Shown here piece by piece: positions 36,509 to 49,485 of a stretch of DNA of 64,000 nucleotides. How positions within the stretch are numbered: the stretch's first letter is position 1; the number at the start of each line of letters is the position of its first letter. Location: positions 139,001 through 203,000 of the forward strand of contig BDSI01000002.1 of the NCBI GenBank assembly GCA_003117195.1. The letters are read 5' to 3'. The notes beneath the pieces are model-generated. The model worked only from the letters and a program-made list of their open reading frames with translations. It had not been told where the DNA came from and ran no database searches. The stretch comes from Eudorina sp. 2006-703-Eu-15. Lineage: Eukaryota; Chlorophyta; Chlorophyceae; Chlamydomonadales; Volvocaceae. The translations under genes and the position numbers were made by a program.

Positions 36509-39500
36509 ATGGATGCTGAGGTCGAATACCATGCGAGCCAGGGGCGCATCAAGCGGTTGGAGGTGGAGAACTTTAAATCCTACAAAGGGCACCAGGTCAT
36601 CGGCCCTTTTAAGCCCTTCACCGCCGTAATTGGGCCCAACGGCAGCGGCAAGTCGAACCTTATGGACGCGATCAGCTTCGTCCTGGGCGTGAAGACGACC
36701 CAGCTGCGCGGCTCGCTCAAGGAGCTGTTGTACAACGACGGCGGGGCGACGAACAACGAACAGCCGCGGAGGGGATATGTCAAGCTGGTGTATGGCCTTG
36801 AGGTCGGTGGAATCTGTCTGGAATGTTAATAGATCCACCCTCGTGTGCGTGACACAGCCAACTGAATGCACAGGAACCAAGCGGCGACGACGGAGCCCCT
36901 GTGGAGCGTGAGCTCACGTTCTCTCGAGTCATCCTTCCCACCAGCTCTGATCCCGCAGCTTCTTTCAAAAGCGAATACCGTATCGATGACCGCACGGTCA
37001 CGTGGGAGGCGTACAGCAGCAAGCTGGCCACGTTAGGAATCCTAGTGAAGGTCCGTAACTTCTTGGTTTTCCAGGTGAGAGCGGGACCGATAAAAGCGGG
37101 GCCAGACGTCGGCTTGTGACGGGTTGGGGTCGAAACCCAAAACACGTCAATCATTTGCGTTGCAGGGCGACATTGAGGCTGTGGCCGCGAAGAGCCCTCA
37201 GGGCCTGACCACCCTCTTCGAGCAGATCAGCGGAAGCGAGTCCATGCGCGCTCGGTTTGAGGAGCTGGGCCGTACGCGGGCGCAGGCTGAGGACAAGGTG
37301 CGGCTTGGTGGTTGTTGCGTGCAAAAAGTTGGGCTGTCCTAAGTTCGCATGTGGTTACGTGTAACGCCGACTGTGCTTTACCCCGCGATTCCCTGTAGGT
37401 TAGCCTGCTGTTTGCAAAACGCAAGCAGATTCTGGCCGAGGTGAAGGCCAAAAAGCGCGAAAAGGAGGATGCGGAGAAGCACGCAAAGGCGCTGGAGGAA
37501 CTGGTGAGGACGCTGTAGCAGTGGGATTGGAACAGGTGGCATGTGCTGGTTCAGGCGAGAGCTGCCGGGTGTCCCAGCCCCGGTACATAGACGGGTGCCT
37601 TTCAAGGTCATCACACGCGGCACTGCCTTTGCTGCCAGTAGCTGCCTTTGAAAAATTTGGGCACGGACACGCTCCCTGGAACCGTACTGACCCACCCTAA
37701 CTGCGTCTTTTGTCGCCTGCAGCGTGGGCTCAAATCGGACCTGGCGGTCTGGCAGCTGGCCGTGGAGGGCCGTGACCTCGCACAGGCGCTTTCCGATCAA
37801 CGCCAGGCGGAAGAGGCGTTGTCCGCTCTGCAGGTAGGTGTGTAGAAGAACACAGCACAGTAGGCTCCTGCACGCTTGGCGCCGCATGTGTAACGTCGTA
37901 AAGGTTCACAGGGGTCCATCGCAGGACAGGGGCGGTGTCTTTGGATAGGACCTCTCGTGCTGGGGCATGCGACGGCTATAAGCCTGCGACTGTCGCCGGT
38001 GTGGATCGCTTGATCACTGGGCTATTCGGGAGTGTTGGGACCTTATCAGGTTCGTTTTAGCAAGTGGGCGTTGGGATTCGAGGAGGTCAGGTACCAGATT
38101 ACGGCCTAGATTACGTCATGAACCGCGCCGCAAGGATGCCCACGCCGGCGGCCAGCTTGCTTGAAACCCAAATGCCTGCGCCTCGTCCCCCTGCGCGCAG
38201 AACGAGTCTCAAGGCCACGACTCAAAGGTGGGCGTTCCGAATGGATCTCGTCTGCGATGTTGGACTCGGATTGTTCTATGCGGGGCTGCTTCGGGATGTC
38301 ACACGCATGGCTTGCCTGCCAGTTGGCCCGGCCGGGGCCCCGCCGCTGTCCCAACGGGTTACGGCAATGTGTGGGCTTGCAGGTCGACGGCCATCGTCGC
38401 GTGGCGGCCGGGTACAAGAAGGAGATCGCTCTGTTGGAGAAGAAGCTGAAGAAGCTGCAGCAGGACAAGGACAAGAAGGTGGGCAGTGCTCGCAATGGCA
38501 TATGTGTGCACAGCCAAGAAGCCCGCCCGACTCAACCCAGGGCGCATGTGCACAAGAGGTCTCTCCGAATGGCTTGCGCCAAGCCGGAACGATACACAGC
38601 TGATGCCAAGCTTGAGGCTTGGAGGGATGGCTTCAATCAGCGCAAAGTACGGCGCGCCTCCTCAGGGGTTTTCGACGTACCTCTCCGCGCTTGCGCGGAC
38701 GGCTGCCCGCAGAGTCCGGCGCTGCTTAAGGCCAAGGAGGAGCTGGGTCGGCTGGTGCGCAACATCCGGGCCGGCCAAAAGACGGTGGCCGACAAGGAGA
38801 AGCAGGTGGCGGACCAGGAGCGCAAGATCAAGAAGCTCGAGTCGGACCTGAAGCAGATCGAGGAAGGCGAGTGCTGTGCGGGTTTACCGGGCGTCAGATC
38901 TTTGTTTCACGCCTGGGGCTTCGCCTGCCACGCCACCTTCACGAACAAATGCACTGTAAGGTAGGCAGAGATGAAAGCAGGGTCGTATTCCGGGTGGGTC
39001 TGGTTCACATGCACCTGGCACAGATATGCACCTTCATGCAGGCAGCCCGTGCGAGTGAATGAACGCCTTGGCCGTTCGCGTTGCAGCCGAGGCGGAGCTC
39101 CAGGAGGAGGTGGAGGCGCACTACGCGGAGCACAACCAGACCAACGCGCTGGACAGCCGCGCGATGCAGGAGGAGTACGCGCGGCTCAAGGTGGGACGCT
39201 GGGTAGCATGGGGCTTCGGCGGCGGCGGGGGGAGCCCTGGCAGGCGGTTGCGCACTCTTGACTTGCTCTCGGGTACCGTAGTTCGAAGGTATGCACCGAC
39301 GGTTGTGGGCGCCATTTTCCCTAACCGAGCCCACTTCGGCTGGGCTGCTTGCCCGGGCTGCTTGCCGGGCCCCACGTCGCAGGTTCGTGTGGGCACCGAG
39401 ACGACCCGACAGGCCAGTGAGCGCAAGACGCTGGAGGCCGAGCAAGAGGTATGCGCAGGGTCGGCTTGCTTTCCCTTCGCGTCCAGGCCGCCCGGCCTCT

Positions 39501-42500
39501 GCCGTCTGGTGGAGGTGGCTTGTCGCGGTGACCGAAACTTGCTCTTCCTCATCCCTGCGGGCGCCTGCTGCGTGGGCTTGAAACCCCAAACCCCATGCAT
39601 GGCCACGTTCCGTGCAGGCCGACCGGGAGCAACTGGCCCAGCTACAGACACAGGTTGAGCAGCTGCGGAGCCGGGCGGCACAGCTGCGGTCGCAGGCCGA
39701 CGAGATCAAGATCAGGACGGAGTCGAGTCAGGCGGAGCTCGCAGAAGCCAAGTACGTGCCCTTCAAACAACACTCATTTGTGCTTGCGATTCATCGGTGT
39801 ACGGCTGAGATTTTATAATTTGGCGGGAACTGCAAAGGTCGTGCGCTTCAAGCTGCGAGTTGATGTGTTGCGCGGGCTTTTACAAGGGCTTTTAGATAGT
39901 CCGTGCCGACTGCGCGTAAGCGCACTGATGCGCTGGCAAGTGCGGCGGGGCTTGCTGTCATTATGCTGCTGCTCAACCGCCGGCGCCGCCTTCAGGCGCA
40001 CGCTGGCGGAAAAGCAGGACGCGCGGCGGAAACTGCTGGAGGAGCGCACGTCCAGCAAGTGAGTGACGGATGGGCTTGGGAGGCAGCAGTGACACCACAG
40101 GGGAGGGTGGCGCTTGCAATCATCAGCATTGCATCACATCGTTGGGGGCGTGTCTATGCGGCAGCGGTTGCACGCACCACCCGTGATGCAAGAGCTTGCA
40201 CAGACTTTAAATTACAGTAACGCGGTGGAGGCCGGCAGTGCAAGCAAAGGCCGCTTGGACAGGGGTGTGCATGTGCGCTGCCGTATGGCCCGCCTACTCT
40301 CCTCGTAAAGAACTTTCGATGGCTTTCGCGCCAGCGGCGGTTTTGACAGCCACGGCAACATTCGGGCGTCCAGCACCTGACGGCGTTGCCTCCCGGCCCA
40401 CCTCCCTATTCGCCCCGCGGCAGCGCAACGCGGCAGCGGCTGCAACTGGAGCATGAGCGGTTGGAGCGCGCGCTGGAGAACATCCGGCTGGACCGCAACC
40501 AGAGCCGCCGCGACCGGGAAATCTCCGAGATGGCTGAGCGCCTGAAGCAGCGCTTCCCAGGTGCGGGCCACTGTGCGGACGCCGTCTTTTCCTTTGTGGT
40601 TTGCTTCAACCTTTTATCAGCACGTGAATAAATCAGTCAACGTGTTCAGATCGGGGTTGTAAGCAAATTTTTGAAAACCTCCAGGGGGCGGCCACATGAC
40701 GTGATTTCGGAAATGAAGTCCGTACCGCGGTTCCACAGAACATGGAAATGGCTGCGCGAGCTGTTGTGTGATGTGCGGCCTCCATGTGTATCCGCACGGC
40801 GTCCTCGACAGGCGCCGTGTACGGCAAGCTGGTTACGCTGGCCAAGCCCATTCAGGCCCGCTACCAGCTGGCGCTGTCGGTGGCGATGCAGCGCGACCTG
40901 GACAGCGTGGTGGTCAACAACGAGGTCACCGCGGGGCAGTGCATCCAGGTGCGGCTGCCCGGAAGCGAATGCGCACGTTCAGACTGGCCTAACAGGCGTG
41001 CAGCCAAGAGGACGGGAGCGCTGGGCTGCATCTGACGGGCCTGCAGCGCCGGAGGGCGATGGACACATGGTCACATGGTGTATCCCAGCAACGGCGCACT
41101 CCGCAGACGCGTGCTGGTACATCGCACGAACCATCAGAGCGGGCGCGTGTGTGCTGTGCGCGGTACCGTCGCATACTTTTTCTGTCCTCATTGAGCTAGT
41201 AAATACTAGGAAGGCGCCAGCTTTAAGCTTGCGGCTGCGACACGCACGCCTGAGCGTCATTCTTCGACTGGTCTGAAGTTCGCGGGTGCTCTCGGCGGCA
41301 GGTCCTGCGTGACGAGAAGAAGCCCACCATGAACTTCCTGCCGCTGGACTTCCTCAAGGTGAGCGGATGATCGATCTAGGCTGGAGTGGCCTCGAGACCG
41401 GCCCGCGCGTGTGTGAGCGCCACGTTGGATAGATTATGACGCCCTGGCTTGGTTCCTGTGTAGGCCATGGCAGACTGCGACCTGAGGTATTTGGTGGACC
41501 TACGCCACCTTACAAAAGGCGTATCTGACTGTCGTTGACGACTGGTATTTTTTACAACATAGAGGCGGATGACGTTGGGCCTCCTCACCGCCTCCAAACT
41601 GGAGCAACGGCGCATTCCACACGTCACGATGTTGGATGACGTTGGGCGGGACAAGCCCTGGGACAGATGACTTTAGGCGGGACAAGCCCTGGGACGGATG
41701 GGTGGGCGAGGGTTGGTGGTGCCACGCCTTCGCACGCTTGTGTTGCTCGCGGCAGGTGAAGCCGATCAACGAGCGGCTGAGGCAGCTGGGTCCGGGCGCC
41801 AAGCTGGCCATCGACCTGCTGGACATCGCGGACCGCCGAATGGAGCGCGCCTTCCAGTTCGCGCTGGGGTAGGTGCTACGTGCGACGTCCTCACATGGTA
41901 CACACCGGTTTGGGGCACTCCACTTTTGTTTCGTGGGACTGGGATCGCTATCCGTGCATGTGCGCCGAGCCCGAAACCGGATCCCGTCGGAAACCGTCGT
42001 GCGTGCGGCCCTGCCCCGGCGCTTCGCCCGTGAATAGCCGCTTGGCAGGGTGCCCTTGCCGAGCCACTTCAGGTGTACGCCCTGTTCGCGCCCCACGGGT
42101 CGTGACCACGCAGGGACACGGTCATTTGTGACGATGAGAACCACGCCCGGGAGCTGGCTTTCGGCGCGCAGCGGCTCAAGGTGGTGACCCTGCAGGGCAC
42201 TCTCATCGCCAAGCGCGGCACCATGACCGGTGGGTGGGCGGCTGGGGCCCGGGTCGGTTCGGGGGAACCGGGGAGCGGCGTTTGGGGGATCGCAGGGCCC
42301 AATCACGGCTCACACGCACGCGCTGGCACTGCAAGCAATGTTGCCACGGATGTAAGCCCAGGTAACAAGCCCAGGTACCACGGCTGTGCGTTTCCTTGGG
42401 ACTCCGGTTACGCAGGCGGCAGCGCGCCTCCGGAGGCGCGCGGCGCCCGCTGGGACGAGGGTGAGCTGAACCGGCTGCGGACGGAGCTGCAGGAGGTGGT

Positions 42501-45500
42501 GGATGCCCTCGAGCGACTGCCCACCGCCCGCGCACTGACGGAGCAGGAGCAGGCGCTGGCGTCGGAGATGAGCACCATCTCGGGCAGACTCAAGTACGGC
42601 GAGGCAGAGGCCAAGGTATGCGACAGCGGCGCGGCGTGGCGCGATGTGGGACTTCCCTTGTTTGCTTCAATGCAACGCCAACGGATGAGTGTTGTGCATT
42701 CCGTTTGCCAAGTATAGGAGTCGTGTGCGTCCGCAGCGATGCGTCGATGCTGTGTCCCTTCTTGCCTGGGTTCGTAAGTTGCTCTTGCACCGAGCTGCAT
42801 ACCTTGTGTGTGATTCTGAGCACCCTGGCTAGCGGCTGACCTCCGCGCGCAGGAGTCCGGGAACCGGATCGCGGGGCTGGTGTCGCAGGCGCAGCGGGCG
42901 GAGACGGAGGCAGGCCGCAAGGAGCCGCAGGTTGCGCAGCTGCAGGCACGCATGGAAGCCCGTGCCTCGAAGATCCAGGTGGGCGGCCGGGTGGTGAAAA
43001 TGAAAGCTGTCTACGACACGCCCAGCCCGGGAGAATAGGTGGGTGGCTCCACACGGCTTCCACGGGCAAATCCGGCAGCCTGCAAACAAGCACCCCTTGG
43101 CAGCCCTACAGCAACGGCCGCGAACGACGTCAGGAGCCAGGAGTTAGGAGACATTGCAGGCGCGCAACGCCAGCGGCCATGGTTGCACATGGTTGCCCGT
43201 GTTCCCCGCACGATCCGAACGTGTCGGTGTGCATCAGCACAAGCGTCCTCAAGCGTCCTCGTCTTGGCCTGCACCCGCACACCTTGCCCGCCCTGCGGTG
43301 CCCTGCAGGGCCTGACGGACGCCATCAACGCCGTCACGGACCGCATCATGGCGGACTTCTCCCGCCGCGCGGGCGTGTCGTCCATCCGCGAGTGGGAGGA
43401 GCGGCACGCCAGCTTCGAGGCGAGCGTCCAGGAGCGGCGCAGGGAGCTCACGCAGAAGGTGGGTGCGCGCGGACCTGCGGAGGGTGACTGAGAGTGATAC
43501 TAAGTGTAACCGCGGAGAGCGACTGAGAGTGATGCTAGTGTGAACGCGGAGGGTGACTGAGAGTGTCAGAGAGAGATACTCTCCCTGCGGAGCCGCGCGT
43601 CACCGCGGTCAGGGGTGCGAGGGCAGAGCCCGACGTCGTCCCGAGATCACACTGTTCGTGTTCCAGTGGAGGGCTGCAGGGCTCCCGGCCAGGCGGCGGC
43701 GCGTGTTTGGATGCCAGGGCGCTACGCGGACGGACTGTGCTTGCGTTCCTGCACGTCGTCGGTGCACATCCTTGGGATGATGAGCCTGTGCTTGCACATC
43801 TGTGGGTTGTTAATTTGGTGTCGTGTTGTTGCCCTAACAACTGCCTCTCCCACGTCTTCCCCCCGCAGCACACGCACACCCAGTCGCAGCTGGAGTACGA
43901 GCGGTCGCTGCTTGAGAAGCAGCGCGCGGCCAGCAGGGACGCGGAGGCTGAGCTGAAGGAGAACACCTCGCGCAAGGCGGCGCTGGAGGAGCAGGCGGCC
44001 GCTGCGCAGAAGGACACCGAGGAAATAGACGGGCACGTCAAGAAGTTGACCGACAAGATCGACGAGCTGCGGCAGCAGGTGCGGGTGGGAGGGGGGAGCA
44101 GACGGTCCGGGTGCATACGCAGTTGCCAACTGCACAAGTCCTGTCGATTTCAGAATTGAGGGTTAAGAGCTCCAGGGAGCAAGGGGGGTACTGCGTGAGC
44201 CCCCTGGTGGAGCCGGTAACCCCTCCCCTCTGTACCACCCGTAGCGGCACCTACCACCGCCGCAGCGGCGCCATTACGCTGACGCACCTACCGTATCTGC
44301 CGTTGAACCCACTGCGGTGGCCGCCATCCTGACGGCGATGTGGGCCCCACCAGGTGAGCGCCGAGGAGGAGCGCATCACCGAGCTACAGCGGGCCGCATC
44401 CGACCTGGGCAAGCGGACCGCCGACCTGAAGCGGGCGGCGGGGCGGGCGGCCATGGCGATGGAGGACCGCGCCACCAAGATGCTGGACATCGTCAACAGC
44501 GCCCGGCTGGAGCAGGTAACGCAGGCGGCCGGACTCCGGAGGACAGCAGGATGTGGGTGGGAGAGCATCCAAACCTGAAGCGCAGTGAGAAAACGCATTG
44601 CGTAAGCAGCCTTCTCCCCCGTCTGTGCGTACTCCCCTGCCTGGGCGTGGTACACGGTACGCAGGTGAAACTGCCCAAGACGCTCCGCCGTGATGTGGAT
44701 GAGGACGACGACGACGAGGACGAGGAGATGGAGGAGCAGGAGGGCAGCTTCATCAACGTGGACGCACTGCTGGCGGGCATTGCGGGCGGGGACGGCGGGG
44801 AGGCCAGCCAGGGGGCCCCCACGCCGGGCAGCTCCGAGCGGGCGCCGTCGACGCGCGCACTGGCGTCTGCCATGACCCACCTGGCCGAGCAGCTGGACAC
44901 ATCACGACTGACCAGGTCCGTGTACGACGATCATCATGCGTAAAAGATTATGCACACAGAGGGGGTTAGCCCATCCATGCACGCGCGTGGGGAAATGCGG
45001 CCTGAGGGGAATCTAGAGTCTGTCTGGGGCGGTGTCCTTAGCCAGGTACGGTACCCCGCCACTGAGGTAAGCGGTGATCAGCGCGGGTACAGAGGGTCGC
45101 ACCCAACCAAGGCCGCGGCCGGACCGCCCGGTGATCAACGCGCCGCGCAGACCAAACGGGCGCGCATTCATACCACCGCCGCCGCTCCACGCGTCAGGCC
45201 GTGCGGGTCCGAGCTCCTTTCCTGCGCCCTGCGCCCTGAGTCCCCGCGCCTTTCGTTTGCTCCACAGGCAGCAGCTGGCCGCGGAGACGGCCCGCGAGCG
45301 CGAGCGCGTCTCCTCGGAGCTGCGCGAGCGCATCTCGGCGCTGCAGTCGGAGCTGGACAAGTCGGCGCCCAACATGCGCGCGGTGGAGCAGTACGGCGCC
45401 ATCAAGGAGCGAGAGAAGGAGCAGGTGCGGCGACGGGGCGGTCGCGGTCGCCGCCGACGCACTTACTTGTTGGCTCAGTAGGCGAATGCGTGTTACGGTA

Positions 45501-47425
45501 CAGCGGACCACCCCAAAAAACGGCGCATGGGCGCCGGCCAAAGGGACACATTGTTGATGTTCCTGCTGCTGCTGCTGCTGCTCCTGTTGGGCACGTCGGA
45601 CGACCTTGTCGGAGTTAAATTGAAAACGTAGGAGAGGTGGAAGGTGGGAACCCCACGCGGCCGTTTGTCCGTGGTCTGCCGTTGCCTTGCGGCGCTGCGG
45701 CGCACCGCCGGTGCGGCGCACTGGGTTTGGGGTCTCTGCGGCTCTCGTTTTACCTGCGCCGCGGCGGTGTGGCTGGCCTGTGGCCTGTGGCCTCCCTTGC
45801 TTCGCTGTCTGTCGCATCCGCAGCTGGCTGCCCTCCACGCGGCTCAGAAGGAGGCCACCGACGCGACGGAGGAGTTCAACCGGGTGCGCACGCGGCGGCA
45901 CGACCTCTTCATGGCGGCCTTCAAGCACATCGCGGAGCAGGTGGGGCCGGACTGTTTGGTGGGCCGAACTGGTGGGCAGGTGGTGGGCAGGTGGTGGGCC
46001 GGTGGTGGGCCGGACTGGCAGGTGGGCAGGTGGGCCGGACTGCATCGGGGGTCGGAGGGATAGGGACACGGGACGGGCCCAGGGACGGGTCCTTTTGCCA
46101 TGCTGTCCGCAGCTCGTCGCGCGCGTTCTGTCCTGGGTGGGTTTAACACATTAACAGGTGGTCCGGTTCGGAGGACATCCATTGAGCACAGCAGCACCAT
46201 ATGTTGATATATAGCCACGAGACGCGGCATCATACCGTACCAGGTGCCTACTGTGTGCGCTTGGACTCGATCTCATTTCGCATCGCCTGTGAATGTTACA
46301 ACATGTACTCTTCGCACTCCCGCGTGTTGGCAGCACTCCCGCGAGTGAGCGGGCCGCGTGTTCCGCTCTCCGCACCTTGCCGCCGCCCGCGCAGATCAGC
46401 GCCATCTACAAGGACCTCACCCGCAGCGCCACCCACCCGCTCGGCGGCCAGGCCTACCTGCACCTGGAGAACGAGGAGGAGCCGTACGCGGGGGGCATCA
46501 AGTACACGGCCATCCCGCCGGCCAAGCGCTTCCGCGACATGGAGCAGCTCAGCGGTGCGCGGCGCGGGGATAGGGGGACTGGCCGGGGGAAGGGGAGCGC
46601 CGGGGGACAACTGACAGTTGTCAACTGTACACAAGGGAGCGTTCGGGGGACACCCAGACACACATCGGAGGGGCTGCGTTCGTTCGTGACGCATGGGCTA
46701 AGCCACGACGGCCAAACTGCTGTCCGCCGGGTCTCTGGGGTGCGGCGGGCAGGGGGCCTGCCTGCCTTGCTCACGGACGCAGTGCAGTGTGCGTCGTGCT
46801 TCCACGACGCGTCGTGCCCCTTTTTCGTGCGGACGGAGTGGCAAGTGTGTGGTGAGCAGCAAGCTGTCGGGGTCGTCTCTTGACAGACTGTGAATCTGTG
46901 ATGATGACAGTTGGTCTGGGTGGTGTCTGCGCCTGCTGTCCTCACTGTCGGCGCTCACTGTCTGGGACCAGGTGGCGAGAAGACGGTGGCGGCGCTGGCG
47001 CTGCTCTTCGCCCTCCACAGCTTCCGGCCCTCTCCCTTCTTCGTGCTGGATGAGGTGGATGCGGCGCTCGACGCGACCAACGTAGCCCGAGTGGCGCACT
47101 ACATCCGCCGCCGCACGAGGCCCGCGGCCCGCGCGGCAGGAGCGGCAGCGGGAGCCGACGGCGCGGAGGAGGAAGAGGCACCGCAGGGCTTCCAGTCCAT
47201 CGTCATCAGCCTCAAGGTCAGTGCCGTACCGTACCGTACCGTACCGCGTCCGTGCCTATCACGCACTCCTGCCCTGCCCACCGAACAACTCGAATGCGCC
47301 CGCAGGACATCTTCTACGAGAAGGCCGACGCGCTGGTGGGCGTGTGCCGAGACCTGGACATGGGCTGCAGCAAGACCATCGCCTTCGACTTGTCGCGTTT
47401 CGAGGAACCCCTGCCTGACTCGTAG
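36509..47425 (+). CDS. SMC1: SMC1, cohesin ATPase subunit (27 exons)
   Basis: Exons: 36509-36802, 36874-37074, 37166-37297, 37399-37503, 37723-37833, 38383-38478, 38713-38866, 39087-39190, 39383-39448, 39618-39751, 39996-40058, 40424-40560, 40812-40948, 41302-41358, 41756-41868, 42114-42229, 42416-42615, 42853-42978, 43309-43458, 43869-44078, 44354-44515, 44665-44915, 45268-45424, 45824-45940, 46395-46554, 46972-47216, 47306-47425; 1305 aa. The N-terminal head has Walker [10 protein letters not shown] and SMC1-type [16 protein letters not shown]. Coiled coils flank a hinge ([20 protein letters not shown] to [10 protein letters not shown]). The C-terminal head has [10 protein letters not shown], signature LSGGEKT, Walker [16 protein letters not shown]1 pairs with SMC3 and kleisin to form the cohesin ring that holds sister chromatids. 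It is slightly longer than usual (about 1230), partly from an acidic insert in exon 22. Start ATG precedes the conserved [14 protein letters not shown] by twelve residues. Very confident. Confidence 0.95.
38867..39086 (+). other. GC-AG intron of SMC1
   Basis: The exon ends GAGGAAG and the intron starts GCGAGT instead of GT. The only frame-preserving join to the next exon (39087, after TTGCAG) uses this GC donor; the nearby GT at 38870 would shift the frame of the conserved coiled coil. Confidence 0.8.
41644..41697. repeat. 31-bp tandem duplication in an SMC1 intron
   Basis: GGCGGGACAAGCCCTGGGAC occurs twice, 31 bases apart, in intron 41359-41755. Confidence 0.9.
43484..43565. repeat. Tandem repeat in an SMC1 intron
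   Basis: Degenerate units of GGTGACTGAGAGTG type with about 38-base period, directly after the exon ending 43458. Confidence 0.8.
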
Positions 47426-48967
47426 ACCGCCTTTGCATGGATTTCCTGGACGATAGACTACAGCTGTGGTGGTGGTGGTGGTGGTGGTGGCGGGGAGGGG
47501 CAGGGCATTGGACATCTTACCAACAGCGGATTGATGCTGACCGCGCATATGTCCACTCCTTTGACTTTGACCTTCTTTCCTTCCAGTTTTGTCCGTGAGG
47601 TCTTTCCCCGTGTCCTATTTCCCGGTTAAACAACAGCATCTACTAGTCGTTACTGCTGCGCCACACGTGCGTGAGTTTTACGTGTCCATACTCCAGTGCA
47701 TCCACGTGTCCATTGCGAGTTTGCGGCGGGTGAAATGTCGCGTTTGGCCAGGCGAAAGGTCATTTGCGTAGTGGGTAGTGCGTGTCGGCCAAAACTTGGT
47801 GTGTGGCAGCAGTGCTGAAGGGGTGGTTTGGGGAAGCCGCAAGGAGTCTCTGCATTCGTGCAGTCCCCGTGGTGGGTGGTCGTGTGCCGAAGGAAAGGGC
47901 AGGTTTGGAGCCTGTCCGCCGGCCTGTCCTCCGCGAGAATATAGACAGCTGCATGGTTCACTGCACGCCTGACTTGCAGGATGGCTAATACCATTATTAC
48001 CATGTTGGAATGGCGTCGCTCGCCTGGCAACGGTGCGGCACTTCGTTGTGAGCGCCGCCATTGAAGATTCGGTTCTTTGGTAGCAGCTGCCGTACCGTGT
48101 TGAACTGGGTGTGGTGTGCGGGGGCCGTTGTTCGATGATGTCAGAAAGCTGCCCCCAGGGAGAGCCGAAAGCGCTTTCATCATGTTGTACAGTGAGGGCC
48201 TCCTGGTCAATCGCCGCGCATCGTCACGAGCCAAGCGTGGACATCCAAAACCTTCCAGCACGGGCACGGGCGGCGCGGGGGCGGCGGGGGTTGTTCGGGG
48301 TGGTGCTAGCTGAATGGCCTATTGGTTGCCTGTCTGGGTTCGGCTAGTGTTCGGCCAAGATGCTGCGCCTTCCGCGTCCGGTACGCTCTTTATGTGGGGC
48401 CTGTTTAGTGCCTAAACATGCAACTTGTAACAGTGGCAACATATGTACCTTTCCATTCGATTACCAGGTCAAGTGAATAAATAGAATCGTTGCAGGCAGG
48501 CCTTTTCTTGTTAAAATGCCGTGGCTGTCAATCCCACGTCAATCCCTACCGAAGACCGTAACTTGGATAGATAGAAGCTCGAAATTCCTGAAGTGATGCC
48601 CGCACTCTGCTTGCGTAATTAGCACGATAATTTTACATTAGAATGTCCAAAATTTGACAATTTCTTCGCAGATTAGGAACAAACACAGGGCCAATATAAA
48701 CGGCATGGCAATGGCATCAATACTGTCTTAGACCTGGATCATATAATGGTTTGTCGATTGAAGAATCTGCTGTTTTGGGGTGCGCCGTTTCGATGTGTGA
48801 GGTCATGGCATTCCGAACATTTACTTATTTTGTAAGCGTTTACTTTTCTCAAATGCAGGAGCCGCATTGCTGCTCTGCCAATCAGCCCTTACCCAGCAGG
48901 TGGGGCATGCCTCGCATTCAGTCAAGGCAGCTGCGACTGCAGCTCACTGATTGCTGTTTTGCTGCAG
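47426..48967. other. Intergenic spacer, SMC1 3' flank
   Basis: Expected SMC1 3' UTR, then a stretch of lower GC (48420-48850). TGTAA at 48426-48430 is the first sense copy found past the SMC1 stop. One or more upstream exons of the leishmanolysin-like gene, including its signal peptide, should lie here or within its first introns, but I could not identify them. Confidence 0.45.
48426..48430 (+). terminator. Candidate TGTAA polyadenylation signal of SMC1
   Basis: It would give a 3' UTR of about 1 kb, long but not unusual for these algae. Based on the pentamer and its position only. Confidence 0.3.
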
Positions 48968-49454
48968 CAAACCCTGGATTTGACCATACAGTATCAACGT
49001 ACTGACAATCTCACGGCGGGACAACGGGCGCTGCTCGGAAGTGTCGTGACCGCCGCGTACCGGACGCTGCAGCAGTATGTATCGGTAAGGGCTGATGAGG
49101 TGCTGCCCCCGCATTCCCAGCCGTGTTGAGCTGTTGATGGCCGAACAGGGAGAGTCAGGGAGGTTGCGCACAGCACATGCACCTGCCCGTACATTGATTT
49201 TCTCCAATCGCGTGCTGCTTCAATAACTCCATGCCTTGCTCATCGCTCCAGCACCAAGCCCAGTTCCCCTCGACAGGCCAAAACTGCGGCCTCGCCGCTG
49301 CTGTGCAAGCGCGTATGTCGGAGATATCGGAAGCCCATCTCGCCACCGCCGTCCAACCCCTCATCACCGCCCCAGCCCCCACCACCCCCGAGGCCCCCCT
49401 CTTCCCAGCCGCCAGCATCCAACAGCCCCACGGAACCCTCCCGGCGATTGCTCG

Positions 49455-49485
<31 letters not shown>

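Noticed and set aside
47426..48900. Possible signal-peptide exon for the M8 gene
   Set aside because: Several ATG-led short frames were examined; none gave a clear signal peptide with a phase-0 donor, so none was annotated.
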